Assembly: GCA_000333855.2 (NCBI GenBank)
Contig: CM007347.1
Location: 668,705-732,704, forward strand
Direction: 5' to 3'
Length of the DNA stretch: 64,000 bases
Source of the DNA: Endotrypanum monterogeii
Taxonomy: Eukaryota; Euglenozoa; Kinetoplastea; Trypanosomatida; Trypanosomatidae
Of this stretch, positions 20,672 through 30,790 are shown piece after piece (position 1 is the stretch's first letter; every line of letters starts with the position of its first letter). The notes beneath the pieces are model-generated. The model was not told the DNA's origin, ran no database searches, and worked only from the letters and a program-made list of their open reading frames with translations. The position numbers were made by a program, and so were the translations under genes.

Positions 20672-23600
20672 CGATTTCATCTCTGCAGCCTCTACTCCTC
20701 TCACTTGTTGTTGTTTCCTCACGCTCCTCTTTTTTTTTTTTCTTCAGCGAAAAGCCCCGGCATCGTGTATCGTTTGTGGGTGCGTGCATATCGGAACGAG
20801 TTGCAAAAAAAAAAGGGGGGGCAGAAGTGCGCCGTGTTGCTTGTTTTTTTGTACAGGAAACCCAACTCTCACCGAGGGATGGATTGGGAAAGCACGAGTG
20901 CCACAGCAAGCGGCGATGCAAACATGATGGAAAATAAGAAATTGCGACGCTTACACAAGTGCATGCGTTTGATGCCATCCCCAACACATGGAAGCTCGGA
21001 TTTGTCTTGACCCTTCCACTGGGTTCACTCAATGCGCTACGTAGGTCTGCACATGTTTTTTTTTTCCAAATGGCGCTTTGTATGTTGAAAGGCAACGCTA
21101 CAGTGATGGACCGACGGCTGTTGCGTGGTCTAGGGAAGTCTTTGCTGTTGTGTTTCTGTGTCGTCGCTTGGGTGTGGCTCGTTTGTCCCCCCCCCCCTCC
21201 CCTTCCTCTCCCCTGTTTCTTAGCGCTTTCGTGTTTCCGCGGCGGTATCGTGCCTTCTCCCCTCTCCCCTCGTCCAAGTTGTCTGGGAGACTGAGCGTTG
21301 ACTACTCCGCTCCAGCAGACGCTCTGCAGCCGCCTCACTCGCCCCACCATTTTTTTTTTTTGTTGTGTGTGTGTGGTGGGAGGCATTTGTCAAAGCGCAC
21401 TCGATTTTTTCACGTCGAGATACATTTTTCCTGCACCCGGTCTCCTCCTCTCCTCTCTCCCCCACCGGTCGTTTTTACCCTTCCCTTATATCTTTTCATC
21501 GGCTTTCCAAAAAGACGGAAAAAAGGGAAATGGGGGTGGGGGTGGGGGAGTGGAGTGGAGTGGAACGGGAAGACGATATGCACCATGTCGAGGTACGCGT
21601 TTGAACACACCAGTATTGTGCCAGCATCACCCTCAATATTCAGTCACACAACTCAGTCAAAAATTCTGAGCTCGCCACACACACACACACACACAGACAA
21701 GCACACACACACAAACACACACAGCTGACCCTCTCCGCTCACCAACACTAACTGCAACTAGCGTAACATGTACGCGCACACACTTTCTCTGCACATGTCT
21801 ACTGCTTCCCATGACTCATCTCATCGCTCATTGATCCATTTCTCTTCCTTCCTTTTTTTTTTTTTTTTGCTTCGTTCTGTTATCTTTCCATTTTGATCTC
21901 TTCCTTTTGTGAGCTCAATCTCCAATAGCGGTATATATATATTTTTTTCGTGTGTGTATAACATCATGCCACATGTTCCCGTCATCCTCTTACAGGGTTC
22001 TGTGGGCAGAGAGCCTTCATTTCGCTGATCACACAGCGCTTAATCATACACGAGACTGTTGCACAGTAACGTATGTAAAGTAGTTCTATGCCAATCTCCA
22101 TTAGGTGCACCGGCTACTTTGTCTCGCTTTTGTAGTCTATTTTTTTTTGTCATTTTTTTGTTATTATTTTGATGTGCGGGATGCGTGGCTCATTGAGGAT
22201 GCCTTTCGACAAAGAAGGGGGGTTGCCGCTACGGTACGTGTGCGGACACCGTCAAGAGTCCCCCTCCCTCATCCCGCTCCCCTACACTGATCTACTCGTA
22301 GCGCCTTTAGAGGTACCGTGTACGTATAACTCCCTTTTTTTCCCCCGCCGGTCTGTGTCGTTGTAGTGTTGGTGGCGAGTGTGTTGGTTCTTCGTATTTC
22401 TCCCCAGCTTTGAGGCCACACCCTCGGTATGTATATACAAATGTATATATATATACACAAAGACTCACGAATACATACATCTCGACACATATTTGGACAC
22501 TGGGGAGATAGGAAGAAATGTGAAGGACCCACTATCTTGACCTATTTTTTTTTTTTCTTAAGGCAACTGGGAACAAACAGCAGTCCGTCTTATTTCCCCC
22601 TTATACATTTCCACCTTACCTTCGCTTTTTTTTTTCTTTTCGCAGTTCACTCGTTGTGTATTCTTGGAAGACTCGCTTTCTTTTGTATTCCTAACCTTCT
22701 TATTCTACACTTGGCATCATCATCATCAAATATATAAAAAGGGGGGATTGTGTTGCGATGGCATGTACATCGGTACAAGAGGCAGGGCTTCCACATCATC
22801 GTCCCCTCCCCTCCCCCCCCCCTCCCCCGGCATGTATCTCCAGTGACCTCGCTCCTTCTACGTATGCTAAAGCTCCTACTAGGCTGGAAAATTGGCGCTC
22901 CTTTAGTCTACAACTCCATGTCAGCCCGGACAATGCTCGCGGATTTTTTTGTCTGCTTTTCTCCTTCCGCCCTATCCCTTCCTCTCCTCCAATGGTCAAA
23001 AAAAAAAAAAGTGGGTCTACTTATATCTAGGCTAAATGAATGGGTGGGTGTGTGGAGGACCTATCGCGAGCTGCCTCGGCGGCTTCTCTCAACCGCACCC
23101 CTTCCGTTCCCCATGTCTTTGTGTCAACTATTCACTCAATGTCTATTGCGAAGCTCAACAAGTACATTAATCTACGTGCGTGCCTGTGTGCCTGTGTGTG
23201 TGTATGTGCTTTCGTTTGATGGGGTAGAGTGAAGGCGAATTCTTCCCCCCCCCCCGGTTCTTTTTGTGGTTGTTCTCCGATTTCCTCCACATTGGCGCTT
23301 TCTTTATTTTTTTTTTCCCGCTATTCTTATCGCATCTTTTTTTTTTTTTTGGGGGTCTGCATATCTGCGTTGCAACAGCCAAGTAGGACGATGAACGTGG
23401 TGGTGTTTGTGTTCTTATGCTAGACAATCAAGGGCGGTGGATTTTCGTATGGGTGGTCGATAGAGGAGGAGGGCAGGGGTGACCCTGCGTCTCTCCCCTA
23501 CTTCTGCTCTCACTCTCACTCCCCCCTTTTCCCCTCTTCCCTCTCTCCTCTGTTTTTTTTTATATCTGCTCAAACTCTTTTCCCGGAGGTGGAAGCGCAG

Positions 23601-24262
23601 TGGCGTTTCCGTACGCCTTTTTTTTTCCTTTCCTTGGCTTTGATCGCCAATGTTGGGGATGGGCGCACAGTATACCGATGGGAACAACAACAACAACAAA
23701 AAAGAGAGGATGGGAGGGAGGAGGGAGCCGTGCCCCAGAAGTATACTTGCATCAACAAGGTACGAGCCAGACCGCTGCGTGCGTAGCAGAGAGGTGATCG
23801 TGTGCTGCTGTCGTAGTCATCGGCGCTGGTTCCCCTGTTCATCATCTTCGCCAAGTGCGCGTTCCCTTGCGTCTTGCCAGAAACCGGCGTGTATGTGTAT
23901 GTGTTTGTGTGTTTTGTATGGGGTCTGACGTAGGTGGAGAGCGGTGAACGCGGCACTAACTGTAAGTTGAAGAGCTTGGGAGAAGAAGAGGGATGGGGCG
24001 GGGCCAAGGCACAGCACTGCAGAGGGCTCGGAGGCCTCGAGAGGAGGGTTTTAGTGATTGAGACAGCCGCTACCAAGCCGTCTATCCTTGGCTACAAGCT
24101 ACGTTAAACACGAGAACAGCACCCAATGTGGATTTCGTACATGAAAAGTGGGACAGAAGGCTTCGCACTCACTCTACGCCACTGTATCGCTGTATTATTA
24201 CGTAACTGATTTTCTCTCGTATCGTTTTTTTTTCCGCCTTCTTTTCCCATCAAGTATGTGCT

Positions 24263-24265
<3 letters not shown>

Positions 24266-24302
<37 letters not shown>
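24266..24302. repeat. (GT)n microsatellite
   Basis: About 18 uninterrupted GT units within the desert. Confidence 0.95.
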
Positions 24303-24303
<1 letters not shown>

Positions 24304-24728
24304 CTAATATACTGATGACGAGTTGTACTGAAGGGCCTTTACTCGGCAACAAGAGTACTTAATTTCATCTCTTCACATATTTTTGAGTGTCTTCTCCCCC
24401 TCCCCTACCTCCACCTCAGTGGAGTGTCGTGTGCCCAGCGGGGTTCCACAAAAAATGCTGCCCATTCCCGGACTCGTGTCTCCCTCCCCCCCTCCCTCGC
24501 TAGGATAGCCGTGTGAATCGCGTCTTGTTTTTTTGGTTGTCGGGGTTTCTTGGGGTTTAAAATATATTTGGTTGGTTTTCTGCAAGAGGTAACGTGTCAG
24601 CGTGCGTACATATGAGGGGAAGGGTGGAGGACCTAGAGAAGTGTTGTCAGGGTAGCGGGCAAGAAGAAGAATCAAAGATGTGGCAGTAAGCGAAAACAGT
24701 CAAGATGAGTGAAGAAAGAAAACAGGGA

Positions 24729-24730
24729 GT

Positions 24731-24765
<35 letters not shown>
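24729..24765. repeat. (TA)n microsatellite
   Basis: A TA tract with one phase slip, upstream of the CCCH Mex67 gene. Confidence 0.93.
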
Positions 24766-25316
24766 TCGCAACTCGAGGAACAAAACACGTATGCACACAC
24801 ACACACACACAGAGGGAGGGGGAGAGACCTCCGTCAGAGCGAAATTCTCCCCTTTCCTCTTTTTTTTTCTTCATCTCCGCTGGTCATGTGGGCAACGGTT
24901 CCCTGAATTTCCCAGGGCGCCTTTTTGCCTTCCCAGGGCGTCTCTCTCTTTTTTTTCCCAGTGCACACCGCAGCTTTTCCCACCGCATACCTCTTCCATG
25001 CTCCCTCTGTTAGCTACTACATTTCATTTCGTTCCCCTCCCTCAATTTCCCCCACTCTTTCCCGCTTCATACCAGCCATATCTGGCCACTTTGCTTTTCA
25101 GTAGAGGGCGACATCGGGAGGGGAACAGTTAGTGACTGCCTCCCCTCACCCCCTCTCTCGATTGCCCCCTCCCTGTGTGTGTCTGTATTCCATTGGCGGC
25201 GAAGAAAAAAAAAATCCCTTTGTTCTAAGAAACAAGGACAAGTCTGTTGCGCGGGTCCTTCACCACCACCACCACTACCTGCTCTCTTTTCCTCGTTTCA
25301 CGCACACTCTCATCAC

Positions 25317-25346
25317 CCCTTTTTTTTTTCTCCTCCACCTGTCTAG
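25317..25346 (+). promoter_or_regulatory. Candidate spliced-leader acceptor for MEX67
   Basis: A C/T tract running into TCTAG, with AG at 25345-25346, sits 84 bases upstream of the ATG at 25431. No other AG falls within the tract. Confidence 0.65.
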
Positions 25347-25430
25347 CGAGGCGGGTGTGGTGTCAACCTTCGGTGGTCGGTCCTGGCCGCTGTCGCCGCT
25401 CCTCATAGGGTAACTGTGGCACCATATCAC

Positions 25431-27281
25431 ATGTCTCGCCCGTATAAAGCGAGCAAAGGTGCTGTAGGGACAGCCAAGCACAGCACGCCTTGTCGTTTCT
25501 TTCTTCGCGGTAGCTGCTCCAACAAGAACTGCCCCTATCTGCATGCCCGAAACCAGACAGTGATACGCTCTGTTGGAAATAAAGATGCCGCATCTCAACA
25601 GGGGAATGGCACTGTCAAGGTCATGTCCACCATGCTGAAGCTTTTCTTCGAAAAGCAGGTGCAGCTCATCTACGCGGCGGATACCGGCATGCTAAATCTT
25701 TCACGGCTGACATCCTTCGAGGATCTGTCCTCTGTCGTATCAAGCATCAACTTCAACACACGCACCTTCTGCGCTGCCTTGTGTACATGCATTCGCGAGG
25801 TCGTCTCACCGCCGCCAGCAATTCTGCAACTCGACCACAATGGCCTAAAAAGTTTCCATCACCTCGGCAAGGCCTTGGAGGAGGCGGGCCTCCACGCATC
25901 TCTGCGCGCCTTGTCGCTGGCGCACAACAGCATCACGTCTACCGACATCGCACAGGAGCTGAGACATTTCAAGAACTTGATGGAGCTAAATCTGGTGGGC
26001 AACCCCGTTACAGAGAGCGCAGACTACAAGATGAAGGTCAAGAAACATTTGCCTTGGTTACAGGGTCTCGACGGGGCGAGTATGGCGGCCCCGCCTCTGG
26101 AGATGCCGTGGCCGCGCTTCTTTGACCCGAAGCTCCTACCAACCGATGCAACGAGTGCTGTCGACAGCTCTTCCTCCGGTGCGCGGAGCTACGATAGTAC
26201 TCAAAGGGCGATGCTGCATTTTATCCAATCATCACTATTGAGCCCGTTAGAGATGGAGCCGGGACGAGGTATGTTGACAGGTGTAGATGCCGTCTCCGAC
26301 GTGTACGCGCTCAACGCTACCTTTACCTTGAGCTTGGCGTCCAGTGAGGCCGCCGTCTCCACACCCAGTCGAACGGCTGGTGGAGGCGCCGCCTCGGCAC
26401 AGCGCGATGTAGTGCGTGAGATTGTGGGCTTTCGCATGCGGCAGACAGAGAGTAACCACAACGTGCTCATGGGTCTCAAGTCGACGACTGTGGCCATTGG
26501 TCGAACCAGCGTCTGCGCCAAGCTGGAACACGTCCTCTACCCAAAAAAATTTGTCGTTGGCCACTACATCCACGACAGTCCAGACGTGGCGGTACTTGAT
26601 AACAAAGGTTTTGGGCCTAACGCCATTGTGGGCATGAAGCAGCCTCTCTCTGTCATTACTCTGCATGGTGCATTGTTGTGGCGATACCGCACCTCCGGGT
26701 CGGACACGGACGTGCAGCACAGCACCCTCATGCGCGATGCTATCGTTATAAAGCGCAATTTCTCCCGCGTGATAACGGTGTCGTCAACGGATCCTGGCCG
26801 CTGGCACATCGTGAATGACATGGTAACTCTCTATCCGTTTCGGGGCGGAAGTGGAGGTGAAGACGAGGCGAGTACCTCGAATGCTTCTGGCGGTGTCGGG
26901 GGCGTGATCATTGATCCCTCGACACCGGATAACATCCTCTTCCGCGACGTGCATCCTTATGACATCGTCTTCAGCCCCGCCACAGACCCAAAGCGGGCGG
27001 CGCGGATTGCGAGGCGGTACCGTGTGCCAACGCCCATCGTAGTCACCCTGTGCTCTTGCGTGCACTCGGACAGCGAGTTGGGTCTCATACTGATCGACCT
27101 AACCGATATTCCATTGGAGGTTTATGAACAGTGTGCCTCGCTTGTTGGTATGGATGCACTCGCTAGCATTTTCTTGTGCCGCATAGGTAATCGATTCGGC
27201 ATTGAGCCAGCGGAAGGTGTCGCGCTGCTGCAAAAATGTGGGCTCGACTGGCCTTGTGTCGTGCAGGCCATAAACCAGTGA
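25431..27281 (+). CDS. MEX67: Mex67 mRNA export factor, kinetoplastid type with N-terminal CCCH zinc finger
   Basis: This 616-residue protein starts MSRPYK at the ATG at 25431. An upstream in-frame GTG at 25416 is not a plausible eukaryotic start. Residues C21, C29, C34 and H38 form a C-x7-C-x4-C-x3-H zinc finger, the known hallmark of trypanosome Mex67 and absent from animal and fungal TAP/Mex67. The LRR region runs from about residue 130 (LQLDHN, LSLAHN, LNLVGNPV). The NTF2-like domain spans about 257-470, with a Gly/Ser/Ala insert near 315-325. A UBA-like TAP-C end lies at about 575-616 (RFGIEPAEG...LQKCGLDW). The NTF2-like domain normally pairs with Mtr2/p15, and the UBA-like end binds FG repeats at the nuclear pore. 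It is a divergent paralogue of the gene at 15301-16950, separated from it by a long desert. Confidence 0.9.
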   Translation: MSRPYKASKGAVGTAKHSTPCRFFLRGSCSNKNCPYLHARNQTVIRSVGNKDAASQQGNGTVKVMSTMLKLFFEKQVQLIYAADTGMLNLSRLTSFEDLSSVVSSINFNTRTFCAALCTCIREVVSPPPAILQLDHNGLKSFHHLGKALEEAGLHASLRALSLAHNSITSTDIAQELRHFKNLMELNLVGNPVTESADYKMKVKKHLPWLQGLDGASMAAPPLEMPWPRFFDPKLLPTDATSAVDSSSSGARSYDSTQRAMLHFIQSSLLSPLEMEPGRGMLTGVDAVSDVYALNATFTLSLASSEAAVSTPSRTAGGGAASAQRDVVREIVGFRMRQTESNHNVLMGLKSTTVAIGRTSVCAKLEHVLYPKKFVVGHYIHDSPDVAVLDNKGFGPNAIVGMKQPLSVITLHGALLWRYRTSGSDTDVQHSTLMRDAIVIKRNFSRVITVSSTDPGRWHIVNDMVTLYPFRGGSGGEDEASTSNASGGVGGVIIDPSTPDNILFRDVHPYDIVFSPATDPKRAARIARRYRVPTPIVVTLCSCVHSDSELGLILIDLTDIPLEVYEQCASLVGMDALASIFLCRIGNRFGIEPAEGVALLQKCGLDWPCVVQAINQ

Positions 27282-27642
27282 GTTACAGGCGAACGTATTG
27301 AAAGGACTCCGTGGTGAAGGTCGATCTGATGGAGCGGAGGCACCCCCCTTTCTTTTTTAAAGCCTCCGAGGGGGGGGGGGGAGGGAGGGTGGAACTTCTT
27401 GTTGACACTTCGAAGGTGATTGATGGCACCCTCTGAACTGCATGCTGCACGATGCTGATGAATGGAAGCTCCCTCTATCATCTTGTATTTTTTTTTTATC
27501 CTCGTGTAAATCTAAAGCGCTTTTCACTTTTTCTTAGCGTACCTGAGCACGCACCGTTTTTTTTTGTTTGTTTGTTTTTTGTTAACGCTCAGTTTTTGTT
27601 GTCGTTTGAGGAATGCATTCCACCACAGATAATATGCGTCGG
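27282..27642 (+). other. 3' flank of MEX67
   Basis: Contains a G run (27371-27382) and several T runs (27488-27496, 27559-27580). No gene was recognised; probably 3' UTR of MEX67. Confidence 0.5.
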
Positions 27643-27666
27643 CATCTCTCTCCATCCCTCACTCAG
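27643..27666 (+). promoter_or_regulatory. Candidate spliced-leader acceptor before a small gene-like segment
   Basis: A pyrimidine-rich stretch ends in CTCAG with the AG at 27665-27666. Sixteen bases later comes ATG 27683. The spacing and tract quality are those expected of a trypanosomatid mRNA 5' end. Confidence 0.5.
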
Positions 27667-27682
27667 CACCACAACCATCACT

Positions 27683-28014
27683 ATGGACTTCTGTGATTCT
27701 CAAAGTGATCTTGGAAGTCTCTTCACGCCGGTTCATCACGCGAAGCAGTTTTTATTGGAGTGTGGCAGTGTCTGAGCTAGCAGGAGGTGTTCGTCTGTCG
27801 TACTGGCTTTGTTTCCGTGGAGATCCTGAAGTCTGCAGAAACCGAAAGCAGTACATCAAATGGTGGAGGAGGGGAGGCTGCTAGGCCTCCCCATACAACG
27901 GGGAGCTATCCAGGAATACCTCCAGGCGGACACCACCATCACCACCACCGCGCGTGTTCATCGTATCAAGAACTAAGATCCCCGAAAGAAGGGAAAAAAG
28001 CAAAGATACGATAA
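27683..28014 (+). pseudogene. Possible small gene, disrupted by a frameshift; unrecognised product
   Basis: From ATG 27683 one frame encodes 30 plausible residues (starting MDFCDSQSDLGSLF) and stops at TGA 27773-27775. A different frame, open from 27781 after TAG 27778-27780, continues with a protein-like composition: hydrophobic/beta-like, then Ser/Gly/Pro-rich, a six-histidine run near 27937-27954 and a basic end (RSPKEGKKAKIR), stopping at TAA 28012-28014. A surplus of 11 or 14 bases around 27770-27783 would account for the frame change. It could be a real small gene with a sequence error, a decaying gene, or coincidence. The well-placed splice signal upstream favours one of the first two. 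I do not recognise the protein. Confidence 0.35.
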
Positions 28015-28959
28015 ACAAAAGTAGCAAAGGCACATCGACCACACGTTACACCTCAAACATTCATGGTTCGCAAAAAAAAAAAACGGATCTTATCCCCTCT
28101 CTTCCTTGCTATCTGCCGCGGATGTCGAAGATACGAGGAATCAACAGACAAGAAACCCCCCCCCCCAAAAAAAAAAGCGTCGCAGCCACAAGGAGGGAGC
28201 ATCTCTTCACCACACGAGATGTCCCTCGGCTCTGAAGTTTTTCCTTTCTCTGGATGCATGGGTGGCCATGTGCCGCATCTTATTCTTCTTTTCTTCCATC
28301 ACTTCACCCACTCACCCACCACTCACCCACCACCCACGCACACCCACTCGGAACGAGTATCTAACAAAGCATGCTTCATCATCATATAGATGCGGCCTGA
28401 TCTGGAAGCGCCTATAAAAGCTTCGCTATCTTCCACACTCTTTCCCTCCCCATCCAAGCCGCCGGCGCTGTTGTAGAAAGAAGACAACACAGACGACGAA
28501 GACGCCTCGTGTGCCGCAACAAGTCTACACTTGGCAGCCACGTCGACTGGTTTGTGTTTTGCACACCCACTCTTGCGTGAGAGACGCTGTGCTGTCAACA
28601 TTCCGCAGGTAGTGATATGCTCAACTTGCGGCATCCTCGGGTGGACCCTGTCCCTTGGCGCTCCCTCTTGCCCCTCCAATTCTCCTCTCGTGTCGTTGCG
28701 TGGCACCCATGAGATGCACTTCCTCTCGTTATTTTAGCGTCATTTCTCCAAGCCCCATCCCTCCCCTGTGTGGCAATCTTCTTTACATACCCTCTTCTCT
28801 CTTTGTTGATCTTTTTTTTTGGGGGGGGGCCAAACATACACACACTCACACACAAACGTGTATGTGCACCCTCCATATATTGATACATCTCCATCTGAAG
28901 TACCCTTCTCTTTTACGATTCACTTCCCCTCTCCTACGCACCCTTTCCCCTCCCCACCG

Positions 28960-28996
<37 letters not shown>

Positions 28997-29010
28997 ACTA
29001 ACCAAGCGCC
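28015..29010 (+). other. Spacer and leader upstream of eRF1
   Basis: No gene was recognised. It has A runs at 28072-28083 and 28167-28176, a C run at 28157-28166, T/G runs near 28812-28829, long C/T stretches at 28899-28960 and the (CA)n at 28961-28992. Confidence 0.55.
28961..28992. repeat. (CA)n microsatellite immediately upstream of eRF1 start
   Basis: About 16 CA units ending 18 bases before the ATG of the release factor gene, directly after a long pyrimidine-rich stretch. Confidence 0.95.
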
Positions 29011-30372
29011 ATGTCCGGGGAAATCGAGCTTTCCGATGCGGAGAAGACCATCGAGCGATACAAGGTCAAGAAGCTCATTCAAATGCTCGAGTCTGCACGT
29101 GGTATCGGTACCAGTGTGATTAGCGTGTACATGACGCCAAAGGAACAGATATCGGGTATGGTCACTAAACTGAACAATGAATATGGAACGGCATCAAACA
29201 TCAAGTCGCACACGAACAAGTTGAGCGTGCAGAGTGCCATCACGGCGGCGCTCGGACGCCTGAAGCAGATTCCGCGCGTGCCGTCGAGGGGTCTGTTGCT
29301 GTACTCTGGGACTGTCATGACAGCCGACAATAAAGAGAAGAAGCTGACGATGGACATTGAACCCTTCAAAGCGGTCAGTCGTTCGCTCTACCTGTGCGAT
29401 AACAAATTTCACACAGAGGAGCTGCGCCGCATGCTCGAGTCGGACGACAAATTTGGTTTCATTATCATGGATGGTAGCGGAAGCACCTTCGCCACCCTAT
29501 GCGGTGATGTGAAGGAGAAACTCGGCTCCTTCACAGTAGAGCTCCCGAAGAAGCACGGGCGCGGTGGTCAAAGTAAAAACCGCTTTGCGCGTATCCGTAT
29601 GGAGCGACGCCATAACTATGTGCGGAAGGTGGCTGAGGCGGCCGTCAGCTACTTCATCACGAACGATCGCCCGAACGTGCGCGGTCTGGTGCTGGCGGGC
29701 TCGGCTGACTTCAAGGAGGTCCTTTTTCAGTCTGACCTCTTCGATCCCCGTCTGAAGGAGGTGGTGGTGAAGGTCGTGGATGTGGCGCACCCGGGTGATG
29801 TGGGGCTGAACCAGGCGATTGACCAATCGGCAGATGCCTTGTCAGGAGTGAAGCTGGTGCAGGAGAAGAAGCTTCTCAAGACATTCTTCGACCAGATTGC
29901 GCTGGATACCCAGCAGTATTGCTTTGGTGTGAATGACACAATGCGCTGTCTAGAGGCGGGTGCCGTAGAGACGCTCATCTGCTTCGAGGACATGGAGGTG
30001 AACCGCTACGTCATTACCAAAAACAAAGGCAGCGGGGAAGAAGAAATTGAAATTCACCTGCTGACTGAGGCGGAAGCGGTCAAGAAAAATATTCATACCC
30101 AGGAGGCCGGAAAGGCGCAGGCCGAGATCGAATCGGAGAACTTTGTGGATTGGCTGGCCCAAAATTACCAGAAATTTGGATGCACCCTGGAGCTCATCAG
30201 CGACCGTAGCCAGGAGGGTACGCAGCTTGTACGAGGCTTCGGCGGCATCGGCGGCATCCTACGCTACAAGATGGATGTTATGGCTCTCCGAGAACATGAC
30301 AAGAAGGAGGAGGACGACGATCGCGTGGCTGCCAACAACGACGAGTTCGACTTCGATGACGACTTTATGTGA
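29011..30372 (+). CDS. ERF1: Eukaryotic peptide chain release factor 1 (eRF1)
   Basis: This 453-residue protein has normal family length. It recognises all three stop codons in the ribosomal A site and triggers peptide release together with the GTPase eRF3. The stop-recognition N domain shows GTS at residues 33-35, NIKS at 63-66 and YxCxxxF as Y127/C129/F133. The catalytic M domain carries GGQ at 185-187 within HGRGGQSKNRFARIR. The C domain, for eRF3/ABCE1 contact, ends in an acidic D/E-rich tail as in other eRF1 proteins. All motifs needed for omnipotent stop reading are intact, which fits use of the standard nuclear code. The ATG at 29011 starts the conserved N terminus. Confidence 0.98.
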   Translation: MSGEIELSDAEKTIERYKVKKLIQMLESARGIGTSVISVYMTPKEQISGMVTKLNNEYGTASNIKSHTNKLSVQSAITAALGRLKQIPRVPSRGLLLYSGTVMTADNKEKKLTMDIEPFKAVSRSLYLCDNKFHTEELRRMLESDDKFGFIIMDGSGSTFATLCGDVKEKLGSFTVELPKKHGRGGQSKNRFARIRMERRHNYVRKVAEAAVSYFITNDRPNVRGLVLAGSADFKEVLFQSDLFDPRLKEVVVKVVDVAHPGDVGLNQAIDQSADALSGVKLVQEKKLLKTFFDQIALDTQQYCFGVNDTMRCLEAGAVETLICFEDMEVNRYVITKNKGSGEEEIEIHLLTEAEAVKKNIHTQEAGKAQAEIESENFVDWLAQNYQKFGCTLELISDRSQEGTQLVRGFGGIGGILRYKMDVMALREHDKKEEDDDRVAANNDEFDFDDDFM

Positions 30373-30714
30373 GAAGGCATACCGACCTACCTACCTTCCG
30401 CAACCCCCCCCCCCCTCCTCTCTCCACAGAAAAAAAATATATACCACGACACGCTTTTATACAAAGGGAGATGCATGCACCATATATATATATATATGAT
30501 GCGGGGGTGGAGGCGGGTAGGGTAGTTATGACCGCCGTGAAAAGCTGCCGTAGAAATGACAGCGCGGAGAACCGCGATGAAACCGCAAGAACACACGCGA
30601 GTAGCCTTTTGCGTGTATGAAGGCACTCTTGAAACTCCGTGCTTGCTCGGGCCTCTCCCCTCATCCCTCGACTTGGGGGAGAGTTAAAAAAAAAATCGAA
30701 TAATCCTCCTATAT

Positions 30715-30718
<4 letters not shown>

Positions 30719-30751
<33 letters not shown>

Positions 30752-30790
30752 TATATCATATATATTATATTATATATATTATATATATTT
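30719..30790. repeat. TA-rich low-complexity block
   Basis: About 70 bases almost entirely A and T with alternating TA and TTATA units, in the 3' flank of eRF1. Confidence 0.9.

Larger units (their letters stand above)
16951..25430 (+). other. 8.5-kb gene desert between two Mex67 paralogues
   Basis: No frame looks like a conserved protein. The region is dominated by T and C runs on the plus strand and by microsatellites (17532-17560 GT-rich, 17691-17730 TA/GTAT, 18407-18434 GT, 20632-20671 TTA, 21679-21722 CA-rich, 24266-24302 GT, 24729-24765 TA). The run polarity suggests it is transcribed in the plus direction throughout, with no internal strand switch. Stretches freer of simple repeats (about 18660-19080 and 23750-24200) are where any relic gene, retroposon or ncRNA would most likely sit, but I recognise none. 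Confidence 0.6.

Noticed and set aside
20324..21386. Overlapping 228- and 276-codon frames on opposite strands in the desert
   Set aside because: They translate a TTA repeat (poly-Tyr or poly-Asn) and homopolymer runs; no domain-like composition.
23570..24076. Minus-strand 168-codon frame in the desert
   Set aside because: It opposes the direction of transcription; Ser/Pro/Cys low complexity with no recognisable motif.
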